DNA of 64,000 nt from positions 5,269,634 through 5,333,633 of the forward strand of contig JACAXG010000018.1 of the NCBI GenBank assembly GCA_018881555.1, given 5' to 3'. Positions 24,101 through 37,565 of this stretch are shown piece by piece. The stretch comes from Amblyornis subalaris. Its lineage: Eukaryota > Chordata > Aves > Passeriformes > Ptilonorhynchidae. The notes beneath the pieces are model-generated. The model searched no databases, had not been told where the DNA came from, and saw only the letters and a list, made by a program, of their open reading frames with translations. The position numbers and the translations under genes were made by a program. The first letter of the stretch is position 1; the number at the start of each line of letters is the position of its first letter.

Positions 24101-27100
24101 CAGAGAGTTAAATTTCTACACGGCCACCTCAAAGCCAGTTCTTGGTCTAAAAAATCCCAAAATTACATAGGTTTCATGGCAGACAGCACACCTTATAACA
24201 TGAAAAAAAAATTAAGTAAAATTCTTCGCAGTCCACAAGGGAAAAAACTGCAAGAGAGGGAACCCAAGAGATTATTTTGGGTATGCAGCTATGAGGTACC
24301 TTTAAAATAAAATAAAATAAAAAAAGGACAAGNTAGTATATAAACATGACTGAGGAAGAATAAATATTCAAACAGGTTCGGCTGCTTCATTATTTCCCCC
24401 GATGCTTTTCAGACATCTTCACTCTCAAGCACTTAGAACACATACCAAAAATATTTGTTACTCCCTTAAGCCATTTTTAGCCTACCTGTCTTGTGCGCAA
24501 ATACAATTCTTTGCATCTGCAAGCTGTAGTATTGTGTTAATAATTTTTCCCCCAATTCCATTGAGGTACCAAGAGAAACTTGAAAGGAAAATCAAAAATT
24601 AAAAAGGCAAAGGGATCTTTTCATATATACTGTCAAACAGCTGTGAGGCCTTAATCCTGGAGGCCTTTTTTTATCCTCCCATAACACCTCCTCAAGATTT
24701 TTCTCCAGCAACAAAAAGATGCTAAACCTGAAGAATGAATTTTTACAATGTGATTTTTTAAAAACATGGTGATTTAAGCAAAAGTTCTCTCACTGACTTC
24801 TTGACAATGCCCAGAAATCNTACACAAATTTGATGAGGAAGCGACTTTAGCCTGTTACCACTTAACCCTATCCCCCACCACCATTTCCTCGCTGCAGGGT
24901 TTTTTTGCCCAACATGCAAATTCGGAACTGTTGCCAACAGNTGGTTCAAGCCACATTTTCCCTTAATCATCATGGATCCAAGCTGGAACGATCCTTGGGC
25001 AAGAAGCACATCACTAATATTTGTAAAATTTATATGCACTTATTCCACTACAAATACAAGCTGATCAGCAAGGACTCAGTTCTTCAGGATGTTAAATGCC
25101 CCATGTCCCCTGAAACAGACAGGGACAGAAAACACTCAGTTCTCTGAACACAGTTTAGAGGACAAAGACACTGTGTGCCCATTTTAAATCTTCTCTTCTT
25201 AGTACAAGCACGTGCTCCTCAGCACCGTGACATAAAGCAGGTAAATCCAGGTAAAATGACAGAAAACAAAAGACGTCCAAGACCTGATTTTGGTTCATTT
25301 TTCCCTTTTGTATTTAAGATGTGGGTAGAAATGTGTCTCACATGATATTTCTATTAGCTCTTTTCATTAATTTATCATTAATTCCAGTAAATACCAAAAC
25401 TGTTCTTGTCTATATAGGGAAAGTTAAAAAAAATAAACCAAATGAGTATCTAATAGGAGTGATTAAGCTAAGTTTAAGCAGTTTATGTGAAAATCATATT
25501 TAAAAAATAAATAATGTTTTCATTTAAAAAATAAACAGGCTTTAAATTTCAAGCTATGACAATCTTTGTTAATCGTCCAAGAGCAGAGTGAAGGTGTCTC
25601 ATTAAAACCTTAATAGTACAGCTTTTTTTTCAATCTGAATTTATTGCAGTAGCCTCTGAAGACCAGGAAGAGGGGATATTCTCTTCACTACTACTTATCC
25701 AGCCAGCAAACTCAGTGATTAGATAATGAAAAGCAGAGCAACCACCTGTAACCTGAAACAAAACCCCCAACTTATTTTCCCCCTCCATGACTAGGGCCAG
25801 AACCAGGCATTACTGAATAAGGTCTACGATTTCTAAATCCTGCCAGAATGAGTCCCCTAGAAGGTATTACATCAGTTCCTTCACTGGAGAAAATATCTAT
25901 TTTGTTAAATAATTCTTTGTGTTTAATATGGAATGTATATTGATGAACTTATTTACTTATACATTCAGCATATTTAAATTAACAGAATTTTTAAATTCAC
26001 AGGAACATTTTTCATCTATTAACTAAATTTCAATTGCTTCCAAAAGGTGTCCAGAATATAAACCACTAAAATAGTAAAACAATAAATGCTTGAATCTACT
26101 TCAGATAGTAACCTGAATATATGCTTCTCTTTTTATGAATGCTTTAAATAATGTATATAGGGGCAACCAGCAAATGTTTCTTCTATTATAAAGGCAACAT
26201 TTTGTAGCAAATCAACACTCAGTGACTGCTCGAACTTTCAAAATACAAATGCATTGGCTATCAACTGACACAAACTAACTCTTCTTTCAGAGAGTGGTGG
26301 GAGGAAAAGCCTTTTAAAAGTCTATTACTTGAGACATTTTTTTTCCAGCTTCAGGCTTTAAATCAGTAATAAAAATGACTATTTAAATTACTTTCATGTC
26401 AATCCATCCACCATGATCTGCAGAGAGCTATTTAAAAAGACAGAAGCAGACTAAGGAATATCTTCACTTGTGTTACTGTCAAACCTGGTAAGGTTCGTAT
26501 TGATCATGTCATAGTAATATTTCTTAAAACTCATATTTTTGCTGCATTCAGTAGTTCAATGGAGAAAGATATATACATTGTTATAAACACAGAGGATTTT
26601 TTATTGGCCAGAATAAAGGAAAAACATATTTATTTGAAAAAACATGTTAAGGAGATGATATATGACTAAGAGCCTCCATTGTAGTAAAAAGATATAGCAG
26701 CACCAAGTGTCAACAAGCAGAAGCACAACAAATACATAACTACCCCTTATTTCTCTAATAGAGACAGCAAGACAGAAAATAACATGAAAGAAAAAATAAT
26801 TCTGTAAATCAATTTAAAAAACCTGAAAACACCAATACCATGCACTTTGTATTGTATAAAGTAAAACTTAATTAAAAAAAAAACACTAAAAAGGAAATAC
26901 TAAGATGTCTGTAGAAATAATTTTCAGTTAGATCAAGAGTCTGAAACCCTTTCAGAAAGTACTTCAAGGCCCAGAATGAGATGTGCACTGCTACTGCCTT
27001 CAGTCTTTCCCCTCCATCCTTCCTCTAGTTTTTAAAATCCTCTCCCAGTAAAGGAACATTAGAGAATTCTATGGAATATCCATTGGACAGTACCACTCAT

Positions 27101-27815
27101 GTCTTACATACTTTGGAACTATCTAGCAGGTACAACACACCCTACAAAAAACTGTCATCAAAGGTGAAGAACTACGTTTGCCTCCACTGGATGCTTACAC
27201 TTGACCAAACTAACAAGAGGACATATAACTTCTGCTTTCCTGTGGAGTAAAAGTGGACATAAACAGTCTTTCTAGAAAGCAGAAACCACTCTGATACTCT
27301 TAGGTACCTATGATAGAGTTGTTACTGTTAAAACATCTAACAAATAAGTGAGCCAACCTTAGTTAATGCGGGGATAGTGTTGCTCCAGTCACTTCCTGGC
27401 AATATGAAACCAATGAAAAAACAGGTAAAATCACTATTCAGCTATCACAAAAAACCACTCATGTCACTGTCTGGGCTTCAAACCCCCACATATTCACTCA
27501 GGCTGGCTCTGTACTAGCAACTTCCTTATTCTTTCAAAATACATTTGCCAGCTGCACAGAACTCAATCAAATCACAGAGTTGTAGGTCTGTTCTCCTCCC
27601 TCCCAAAAGAATTATGTGGAACATCATTAATAACAGGCCAGGTCTGTCAGCGCTTCGTGGATAGCACCTATTACAGTGCACTATTGAAAATAATTACAAA
27701 TACAAAAAATAGCTACGCAGCAACACCTACAGCAATCAGGAATTAATCTCAAACTTGTGCTTCCAATAAACCAAACATTTTCAGGCAGACACAAACCAGT
27801 TCATTTAAAAACAAC
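21191..27815. other. 6.6 kb of unique non-coding DNA
   Basis: No recognisable gene or mobile element. There is a (AAATA)n-like stretch near 24308-24325 and several ambiguous bases between 23.9 and 24.95 kb. The longest open frame (23942-24310 plus, 122 codons) is rich in Lys and Ser and shows no family motif or flanking splice logic, so it is treated as chance. Confidence 0.55.
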
Positions 27816-27834
27816 AAAAAAAAAAAAAAAAAAA
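27816..27834. repeat. A19 homopolymer run
   Basis: Nineteen consecutive As, followed by GACAAAAAAATAAG. An AATAAA lies about 50 bases upstream, but I see no retrocopy body or flanking target duplication, so it is listed only as a homopolymer. Confidence 0.9.
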
Positions 27835-30800
27835 GACAAAAAAATAAGGGTGATGTATTCTGTTTTACAAGAGCTGCTGCCTCTCTCTACAACTGAGAGG
27901 TGACAACAGTGTGAGATCTATTTTGTCTGAAGTCTTAGCTGAGGGTTTCCTCTATTTTTAGCAACAGTAACAATAGCAAGTGGATGAAGAACTGCATGTT
28001 TATATTAGACCACAGAACAAGCTTGCCACATCTTTGAGTGAAATGCCTAGTCTTCCTTTCATCTGGTGATCCCTTGCCATGTGAATTAGCCCACCTGTAT
28101 TAACCTAACTCCACATTAAAGACTTTATTTTCAAATAAAAATATTTCTAGGCACTGAAATACAGATAGTAGGAGAAAGGTAGAATTTACTAGATCAGAGT
28201 ACCTAAATGGGTAGTTGGGATTTAAGTTTTTAAATCTGACTAAATACATCAATTTATTTTCACATATCCATTTCTTTACGACAAATTAAAGAAATACTTC
28301 ATACCTTACATGGCTTTTTACATGACAAAGTTTCAGTATTTACACATCTCCAAGAGTCTCAGAATCACAGATACACATACAAAGAAGGACCAGCTCGGAG
28401 AAAGGTGGCATATTTGGGAAAGGTACAAGTGTCTACAAAGCAGCACACATGAAGAAAAAAACCACACAGAAACAAAGGAATCCCAAAGGTACTGTTAAAA
28501 CAAAATAGCAATGACTAATCTGTGTGTGAAGCCTGGAAATTAAACTGCAGGACAACGAATGAAAATTAGGGGACGGATGGAAGAACCCTTTCAGACCAGA
28601 GCAACAACTACCTGGACTCTTTGGCCACTGCAGACTAAGCGAGGGAGCAAAACGCAGTGCTGCAGTCAGATTATCCTGTCCAAAAATCTTTGCACAACTG
28701 CTCATTACCTCCAAACCATACTAGGACATGTGCATGAAGGGGTTGGCAAGGAGAGTGTGTGCTGTACCCTCTGGTTTTTCACTTGAAATAAAGTCAAGTT
28801 CCATTTCAGAGAATCAAGCTCTTCTCAAATGATGTATAAAATCTGCTGCTAAGATAGGGGACTCTGTCGATAATCAAATTAGACATGAATAGGGGGAGGG
28901 ACATTTCCTTCTGCTATACCCAGATTTGCCAAATTTAGGTATATTTGTGACATTTGAGACAGTTAAAGCCATCCATCAGCATCTCTGTCACTAGCTTTGG
29001 GTTTGCAAAAATGGAAACAAGATGTTGCCTTGGAATGCAGCTTTGTAAAATTCTGCAGATTAAAAAACACCTCCCTACAAAATTCTATACACAACTAGAA
29101 GTTACCACTGTAACATGATAAGCAAGATAGGTGCTATCGTATGAATGGTCATTTAATAAAATGTTAATAGTAGGATTCTGAACTTAGATTAAGTTTCCTA
29201 TTATTTACACGGAACATCATTAGGCTATCAAAACAGACCGCAGTGTAACTCAGAAAAACAGGCAGTGTGCTTGGGGGTGGAAGGAATCAGTATTCTGGTG
29301 CGGTAATAAAGGTTTCTTTCTCCAATGATAATCAACTCTGCATAATTAAAATAGCTCAGACTGTTGAACTAATTTTCAGACTGGAGGTTTCTTCCTGTAG
29401 CAACACTTACACACAAAGTTTCTACTGCGACTGAATTTAATCGTGAGCCTAATTACAATTTTAATGAATATCTTCAACACCGCATGTAAACTTGCACTTC
29501 ACAGTCTTGCTATCAGAGCATTCTTAGAAGTTTTCTGCAGTTAATATAAAGGATTATTCTGAGATGCTTATGGTATGGCAGTATTTTTTAAAAGAAAGCT
29601 TAAACTATATTTGGCCAAATCGAAATGATGTTTAAATTAGGGTTGTAATAATTTTAAGTTTTAATATGCATATTTCAGAATATTTTTACTATACATTTAA
29701 TTAAAGATGAGAAATTTGCATCTTTCTAATCAAGTTCGAACTTCAGAATGATCCAAACTGTATCTGTTCAGTTTCCCTTTTTGTAAATACTTAAGGTTTC
29801 TTGCAGATTTTCTCACCAGAGGGCAAAAAACAATACAGGAAATCCTCTGCTCACAGGAGACAAGCCAGATTTAATAGTCAAGGCCTAAAACTTGCACCAA
29901 CAAAATACCAGTTCTATCTAATTTGGTTGATTTTTTAATGTAATTCTAGTGCAGTGAACTAAAAGTTCTGTAGCAGCCCCACATAAATCAGATGATATTT
30001 AATTAAACATGAAAACTCACAATTCACCATGGAGTTTTTTCTTCTATATACAGTTTATTTTATTTTACATTCCCCTCCAATTTGCAATGGCCAGACTGAT
30101 GGACCATTTGCAGTACAGCAGCACAGGCTGCTGGTAAAATAAAAGCAACCTGGTCATCCAGCAGTTTGCAGATGACATTTTTAGGTCCTAAGAGGATGTG
30201 ATAGATTCAAGATGACAGGATATGAGCATTCTGTAGCAGTTACTGATGTATCCGTCAGTACTGAAGTCATCAATACAGAATAAGCATTTTTGTCTTCCAG
30301 GGTTAAATTTCAATTAAGGTTTCTGTGAGAAGGACTATTCAGATGTGCTGCAGGTTTCTGTAGTTAGTTTCTTCCCTTCTCACCATTCCACCTATAGATT
30401 TCAATTGAGAAAATCCCACTGATTTACTGGTTAGAAATGCCCCTTCAGTGTTGTCTGTTAAGTGTCTGTGCAGGAGGATTCCTCCTCCAGAGCCCATCTT
30501 GTTGTTCCCTGCTGTGATGCTGGCAACTCCTGCATTCCCAGTTCAACACAGAGGATTCTCTCTCCAGCTCCAGGAACCCCCTATGCCAGAAACTACCACT
30601 TAGGATTCCAGTCAGCTGTGTCTCACATGTGGCCCTAGAAATAGGCTGCAGTGTTATGAAGCAGATGGGGTGCTCTGTTCAGAGGAGTCTCATGAGAAAT
30701 GCTGCTTTTGCCAGCTACAGCTATGACTGTGGATCACAGCTCTTCCCACCATGCTCTGGGTGTCAACAAAGTTGAGATACCTGCTATTTAAGATTGAGAA

Positions 30801-33674
30801 GAAAAGGATTCAGAACCCTGAAAGGGGCATATTTCATAGTAAATTTTAAAAGCAGTTCAGTACAAAAACATTCTTCATTGTTTTGCTTTTCCTTACTTCA
30901 GTTCTAATGCCCATCTAAATAAACCAGGTTTGTTCTTGGGGTTTTTTTTCCCATGACTTGCACTTAGTTTCATGAAGAGAATTTAAAAAAAAAAAAAAAA
31001 GAGTTGCTTTTTAAAATTTAAAATTGTATTAAGTGGTGAAACTTTAATCTGTGCATTTCATGGATAAATTCAGCCATGTTTCTGTAGAAATGAGACTTCT
31101 AGAAGAAAAGAAGTTGTAATTTAATTTACTTTTCTTTACTCTGGAAAACATCACCTCAGTATTGGATCATTTCAGCTGTGCTGAAAGGACCAGGCACAAC
31201 AAAGGGGAAGATTTTGGATTTTGGTTTTCTGTGAGTCTTTTACTTCTAAATATGCTCTAGCAGATAAATATCTCTAAGCTAAGAGATATAAAGGTAAATA
31301 TAATTTGCCCTACTCTGAGTGTAGAGGCCATTTTTCTACTTGAACAAATACCAGTACAATAAAGCTGTCCATAATTCAGAAAAAAAAATAAATAAAAATA
31401 ATGAAAAAAAAACCAAATAAAAACTAATAAAAAAGAAGAGCTCAAACCCAAGAAAACTAAAGCTTCTCAGGGATTTGCCAATGTTTAACCATGCTTATGC
31501 TGGTAACATCGTCCAGAGTTACTTGATGAAGAGGTGATGCAGGAACGAGAGGCACAGACAGGCAAAGGGCAGCTTGTTGTACCTACAATCTCACACATGT
31601 AACACAGAAGCAGCTACAAGCAAAACTGGATGATGAAGGTCTGCAGGTGTGATTTCATGGCTTGTCTAAACTCATCTAATTGCAAATCAGTGCAGAAAGG
31701 TGTAGTTGTATCCGCCTTGTTTCTCCCCAGACAGATGTTGTCACTTCTTCCTTCTGCCTGTTCACACAGACAACCTCATCTTTCAGTCCAACTGACCTGC
31801 AGGTCTGGCTGACTGCATAGCTGCACACTGCAACACAGCAGGATGGCTGCAGGACTGGACAGCCCACCAGCAGGGATAAGGACAAAGGCTTCTCTGAAGG
31901 TCGCAACATCTGCTCAGACTGCTGGGATAACCTGCACTATGCACAGAAACTTGACTCTGATTTCAGGTTAGCAACTGATGCAGTAATGACATTTTTGTTC
32001 TTTAAGTTATGCACACAGTGGAAGAATGAGGGAACTAAAAGCATGAAGTAAGCTGGAAATATCTACAAAAAGGAAAAACATAAGGAGGTTCACACAGCAC
32101 TTCAGACATACTTGCAAAGAATAGGAGCCAAAAAATGAGAAGATACATGGGAGGTGGTCTGATTTTTCACATAGCAGTGGCTGACTCAGAGCAAAATGTT
32201 TAATAGTTTTCAGCTATCTTAGAGAAGTGTAAGTATGAGGCAGTACCAGAAATTCAAGGAGCACTGCATTCCTTGTAAAAATGAAACACATGAAGTATGT
32301 GCTTTTAATCAGGGCATAGAAGAATGTGAAATTACAGAGGGGGTTGTGATCAATCTAAGCCAATTTTACAGGTCTAACTAGGACCAGATACGAGATAAGA
32401 TTGTAACTGAGATCTGATCATTTTGAAAGAAAAATGGAGTGTTAACTGAAAAATGCAGAATTAACCCTGAACTATGCAATTATAATTTATAATACAACCA
32501 TAGTTGTCCAATACACAATAAAGACTTGGGGATTATGAAAGGTAAGCAATTCTCTGACACTGGCATCACAATTAAGGATACACAACAGAAGAACACTATC
32601 GTAAGGTTAGGGGTGAGTTTCAAAGTTTGCACCCATTATGGCAATTAATGTAAGCTGCCACAACAGAAAGAGGTAAGAAATTAAATGAAATAGATGAAAT
32701 TGATTTTATCATTTCACAGTAGTTTGCAAGCTCCAGCAACATGGGCTGCTGACAAGACTGCACCACCTCTGCCAGCTTACTGCTCCAATACAGGTGAATA
32801 CTCTATACTTCATTTTAATCAAGCAGGACATTGCCTTCTTGTACATCAACCCAGCCCATGCACCAGGGAGTAGTTAGGAACAGTAATGGAATGCAAACGG
32901 GTGAAAAATGCAACTTATAGGAATGACTGTTNCCTCTGGGGAGGGAACTAAGCGCTAAGCACATGGGTGAGAAAGAAACTGCAGTATCAGTGGTGGAAAA
33001 GAAGTAATTGTTACTGTGTTAAAAACTCATCCTACATTCAGTCTCGTCAAGAAGATAGGCCAAAATTTTTAAAGAGGAGTCTGAATCAGTCTTCTGCGGA
33101 CAAAGTTCACCCCAGAAAACAAAGTATAGCTAATTCCATTGCCTGTAGAAATGTTGTTCTTACCTTATGCCAAAAGAGGAGCCCAAGAGACACATTGTTC
33201 TGGGCATAAAGACAGAAACAGATAACGGAGTGAGTACACACACTCTGCATCATTTTAAAAATAGAAGAAATAAAAGAGATAGAGAAATCAAGACCATACT
33301 TTATTTACAGCTAAGTTACACAGCAAGGAGCAGGTGTGTAAAATACCAGCATTTTTGCACTGGATGAACAAGGAATACTGGTAGAAGTGAATACTGGTAT
33401 TTAAAATATTTTTCATGTATGATGTGAGATGTTGTCATAGTAAACAGTGTTTGGTTAAAAAGATCATATCCATGTAAAACAATAAAAAAAAACCAACCAT
33501 TTTTTCATACTCATATGGGAATTCCAGTCAATACCCAGTTATATCTGAAAACACAGTTGTTCATATAAAATATACTTAGGTTTATTTAGATTATCTTTTA
33601 GCTAGAGAAAAACAAAAGAGAAGTATGACTGGAAACTCTGGGTAATTTTTGGCAGAGCTACCAATTAAGACAAA
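27835..33674. other. 5.8 kb of unique non-coding DNA
   Basis: No gene recognised. There is an A16 run at 30985-31000 and an A-rich low-complexity block at about 31380-31440. The block 29440-29760 is especially AT-rich and contains TAATTA, TTAATTAA and ATTTGCAT motifs. A 36-base segment at 33164-33199 is bracketed on the minus strand by good splice-like sites but is too short to interpret. Confidence 0.5.
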
Positions 33675-33730
33675 TCAAAATGACAGAAGTATAAATCCCA
33701 CCTCAAAATGACAGAAATATAAATCCCATA
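33675..33730. repeat. 28-bp tandem duplication, two copies
   Basis: TCAAAATGACAGAAGTATAA begins at 33675 and recurs at 33703 with one base changed. The unit ends in ATCCCACC in the first copy and ATCCCATA in the second. A simple tandem duplication. Confidence 0.9.
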
Positions 33731-35377
33731 TAACAAAAATAACAAACAGAAAAATCTTTAATTTAGGAAGACATTTACGCAAATTAGGGTAAGGTGAATA
33801 ATCCATAGGGAAAACTGCTTCATGTACTACTTTTTAAAAGTTGGGAATAAAAATTTTGACACTTCCTTTTATTTCTTCCAAGTCCCTGTGCTAGGGTTTT
33901 CTGGAAGGCATTAAGGAGTACGTCTGATTCTGGCTCAGGTTTTTGGGATAGATCACTGGAGGTTTTCTAAATCAGTCGGCAGTAGATTTTGCCAGCACTC
34001 ATCTCAAACTTCCCTAGTTTCTCCAGGGTGCAGAGTTAGATGGATCAGGTTTCATGTTTAAATTAATTTGGAATTGCTTGTTCCAAAAGTGAACTGGAGT
34101 TTTCTGCTTTCTTTTGCTGGAGATGAAATATTACTTTCTGCCATTATACTTCTCAGAGTCTCCAGATCTTTGACCAGATCTTTGACCAGATCTTTCTTGC
34201 CTTCTACCACAATTCATTTGTGTTCCGTTCTAAATTTTTCTCAACCAAGTACAGTTCTATTCCTGTCAGATTTACCCAGTTCTGAGATCCCATCTGCTTG
34301 GCTATATATTCTTTAACAGATTCTGTTTGCTATATGCTGACCTAGTTCAAAGTTACATTTGTTCATTGACTGTTCTGTACTCTACCTTCTCCCATGTTTA
34401 TTTCACCAGAAAACTGTATGGGTTTGCAGTTAGGTTTTTCTCCTAGGGCATTTTTATAGATTAGAAACAGTATAAATTCAAGTAATGCTCCCCAGGGACC
34501 CCATTTAATACTTTACCTAAATTGAAATAGCTTCACTTACAATCATTTTTTATTCTATATGGGTAACCACTGTGCTATTCATCTAATTTCATATTACTGG
34601 ATCTCTTAACTCCTTGAAGGTCTTTGCTGTGAGCAGTCTTGTGACAATGCTTACTGCTTAAATACACCCCATTATACCCCTGTGGTGTACATCTGAAGTA
34701 CACTGTGTGTACAAGTCTAACTTTACACATGTTGGGCCACTTAACAATTTTCCTTTTGCTTATGCTTGCTTTGTTTATCAGAAAAGGAAAGGATTTCTGT
34801 TCTTGCAGTGATAACATCGCTGTTTTTACATGCAGGAAAAATGCAGTGATGAGACCGACTGCCATTTTTTGTCCCTTCTCTCTAAGTGGGTTTGGTCATT
34901 CTAATTTGTACACTCAAAAACAACATCATTACAAAATACCTCATAGGCAGATCTTAAACTCCTCCTGAGCTGCATCTCCTTTTTGAAAGCTCTACCATCC
35001 CCCATAAAACTGAGAAGTTTTACTGGGCATTAACACAAAACCCACTTTGAGCAAGCAGATGTCATACCATATAAAGGCTTCAAAACACAACGATTCCAGT
35101 GCAAGCTCAAGTAGAGACAACCTAATCTAGCAGCAAGAAGAGAATCTCAAAACCAAGCAAAAGTTTTCATGCTGACTGGAGGGGTGGAAGGGAATTTATG
35201 ACAAGTCAAGCAGAGAAGCAGGTCTGACGCACCAGGTTAGCATAGTTCCCATCTCCAAACCAAGCTTCCAGAGGCTGCCACTTTTCTCTCTGAAGGGCAG
35301 ACTACAAGTCAACAGAAACAGCTCAGCCATTTTAATGTCATTTTCCCATCTTCATTCAGTTCTTAGAATAAAAGAAG
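33731..35377. other. Unique non-coding DNA
   Basis: No gene recognised. It contains a small tandem array at 34162-34195 (listed separately). The open frame that spans that array shows a matching Leu-Thr-Arg-Ser repetition, which is a by-product of the array. Confidence 0.55.
34162..34195. repeat. 12-bp tandem repeat, 2.8 copies
   Basis: The unit CCAGATCTTTGA occurs at 34162 and 34174, with a partial third copy from 34186. Confidence 0.9.
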
Positions 35378-35689
35378 CATAGAATCATTAATGCTGGAAA
35401 AAGATGTCTAAGATTGAGTCCAGCTGTTAACCTAGCTCCATCTTGTTCACCACTAAACTTTCCCCGAGTGCCGCATTCACATATCTTTTGGACTTTTCCA
35501 GGGATGGTAATTCCACCACTTCCCTGGGCAGCCTATATCAATGCCTGACCATCCTTTCAATGAAGAAATGTTTCCTAATATCTAATCTAAATGTCCTGTG
35601 GCATACCTTGAGGCCATTTCCTCTTGTTCTGTCACTTGCTACCTGGGAGAAGAGACCAAGCTCCACCTTGCTACAACCTCCTTTCAGGT
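35378..35689 (-). mobile_element. CR1 3'-end fragment
   Basis: It opens on the plus strand with AGCATAGAATCATTAATG and runs through the familiar complement of the CR1 3' region: CCACTTCCCTGGGCAGCC, then TTTCAATGAAGAAATG, then CTACAACCTCCTTTCAGG, where the match stops. It is a 5'-truncated minus-strand copy of about 310 bases with no protein-coding part. Confidence 0.92.
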
Positions 35690-35954
35690 ATTGCTTAATT
35701 CTGTAATTTTTTTTTTTATTTCCATCTGATACACCACCTGATACATACCACCCATCACCACTTAAAAATCCTTCTGTTCACAGCTGAGAGGACAGCGGGA
35801 CTTGATCCGATAGATCAACTTATCCTGCCCATTTCATTTCTTATCAAATAAGGATCTTTGCATTTTTTCCATGCTACTGCCCATGCTTGGAGCAGTGTCC
35901 TTAAGCATCTGCAAAACTGCCTCGTTAACCTCCTTTGAACTTTCTTTGCATCAA
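35690..35954. other. Short unique spacer between CR1 and LTR
   Basis: A T-run, then mixed sequence ending in the first copy of the LTR target duplication. No gene or repeat recognised. Confidence 0.6.
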
Positions 35955-36723
35955 ATCTTGTGTGGTGGTGGCTTAGCCCACAGCAGGAGAGGCTGCGTAG
36001 GTAGGGCCAGCCACAGAAGTGACCAAGGAGCCAGTAGGGCTGAAGGGCCCAAGTGTTGTGGGNCAAAGGGCCCAGGTAATATATTGAGAAAAGGCTCCTA
36101 GGTCAAAGTCTAAAGTCTCCCCCTAGGTTGTAGTAATGAGGGAAGTCTCTCCCATCCGGGCCCTGCTATGTAATGTTTCCCCTATTTGGTTGAACAGTTA
36201 TGTTGTCAATCTATGTTCCCTATACGGTGATGTTCTGGAAAGTTCTCCCTCACTTGACGCCCCATTGGCCTTATTCCCCTGCTCCTCCCCTCGCCTAACC
36301 TCATTGGTTTGTGTACTGTTACCCTGCCTTCTCTCCTCCCTCTTACCCTCATGTTATTGGTCCATGGTGTTCTCTCCGCCCCTTGTCTGTGCAGTATAAA
36401 ACCCTGTGCACCCCTCTGATTTTGGTTCTCCTTCCCTGACACGTTCACGGGAATAAAGCCTTTCTGTGGAACACCATAAGGAGAGTCGCCTCCAACTCTT
36501 TGCCCCCGGCTTAAGGCGTGAGTGTGCGAGTACCTGCGCGTCCACCTGCACTGGTGGGATAGGGTGTCGGCTGCTAACCCGGACACACTCGAGGTGAAGG
36601 TGGAACACCATACCTATCTCACTGCTCACCGCATGCCGCACCGAGGCACCGCTGGACAGGACTGCTCTCGGGAAGGTTGCGGCATTTATCATCGCTAGCC
36701 GAGCACGTGTCACAACAATCTTG
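35955..36723 (+). mobile_element. Solo LTR of an endogenous retrovirus, with ATCTTG target duplication
   Basis: The LTR is 35961-36717 (757 bp). It starts TGTGGTGG and ends CACAACA, an imperfect terminal inverted repeat, and is flanked by the exact 6-bp duplication ATCTTG at 35955-35960 and 36718-36723. Regulatory signals are in the expected order: three ATTGG (inverted CCAAT) boxes at 36264, 36303 and 36356, TATAAAA at 36395, and AATAAA at 36452. The downstream R-U5 part is unusually CpG-rich for this window. There is no internal retroviral region next to it, so it is a solo LTR left by recombination between the two LTRs of a provirus. The 6-bp duplication fits ERVK- or alpha/beta-type avian elements. 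The 126- and 119-codon minus-strand frames within it are spurious. Confidence 0.93.
36395..36457 (+). promoter_or_regulatory. LTR core promoter and polyadenylation signal
   Basis: TATAAAA at 36395-36401 and AATAAA at 36452-36457 sit where the U3/R boundary and the R poly(A) signal of a retroviral LTR belong. The three upstream ATTGG boxes would bind NF-Y in such promoters (established for the motif). Whether the copy is still active cannot be seen from sequence. Confidence 0.7.
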
Positions 36724-37565
36724 TGCTGAGGTGGGGTGGGGAGGAGAGGACAACAAGAGTTAAGAGCAGGTCCAATTGCATGTTACCTCTGCAGACCTAC
36801 AGCAAAGCGCTGAAGTAAAGAATAATTTTGCTGCTCTTCAGAAAACTGAAGGGTTCTTTTTACCAGAATCCATGAAATAATTGCGCGTTAAGTTTAGCTA
36901 TAACGCCATGACCCTGGAAAAAGGACTTCGCTCTAAAGCAAGTGTTTTTCATATTCTGTTTCACTTCCCTGGTATAAAATATTTAAGAAAACATAATTCT
37001 GCTTAAAATAATTCTATTAAAAAGTCATCACATTCTTGTCTTTTATATGTATCACAGACAGACATTTCAAAATTATTTCATCTAGCACAAGGATTCAAAA
37101 TCCCTTATGTTGTAAGTGATCGGTACTTGTGAAAGCCTACAGAATTTACACCGAAAGGCAAGACAATGAAAAAATAAACCTTCTTACTCCATTAAAATCC
37201 CTCTTCCTCTTATCTGAGTGTTTGTACTGTCACCAGCCATTGGAGAATGTGAATGTTTCTACATAAAACAGATTACTGCTAATGAAGTCTCTGGTAAACC
37301 ATGTGGAATTTCTGGCCCTTCTGTCTATTGAGGCTGTGGAAATACTCTGCTCTTAGTGAGATTTTGGAGAATTATGGTTATTTAAGAAGTATGAGTGCTT
37401 GGAGTTGCGAGTGAGGTAGTTTTTATCAGGTACAGAGGTTTTAAAACCTTTCTTAAAGAAGGTCAGTTTCAATTCACCTAATCTCCTCTTGAAGTTCATT
37501 CCACAGCCAATACCTTTTGCCCCCAGACTTCACATATGCTTCTGCATCAGGTTTGTGAAAGGAGA
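36724..37565. other. Unique non-coding DNA
   Basis: AT-rich sequence between the solo LTR and the microsatellite. No coding or repeat signal. Confidence 0.6.

Noticed and set aside
23942..24310. 122-codon plus-strand open frame
   Set aside because: Composition looks random and there is no motif, supporting splice site or upstream promoter.
27760..27845. A19 run with an upstream AATAAA, suggesting a processed retrocopy
   Set aside because: No gene-like body upstream and no flanking target duplication seen.
33164..33199. 36-base segment with good minus-strand splice-like borders (NNVSLGLLFWHK)
   Set aside because: There is no partner exon or recognised protein. A microexon call needs transcript evidence.
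36206..36713. Open frames of 126 and 119 codons (minus strand)
   Set aside because: They are antisense to the solo LTR at 35961-36717 and follow its CpG-rich composition. No domain seen.
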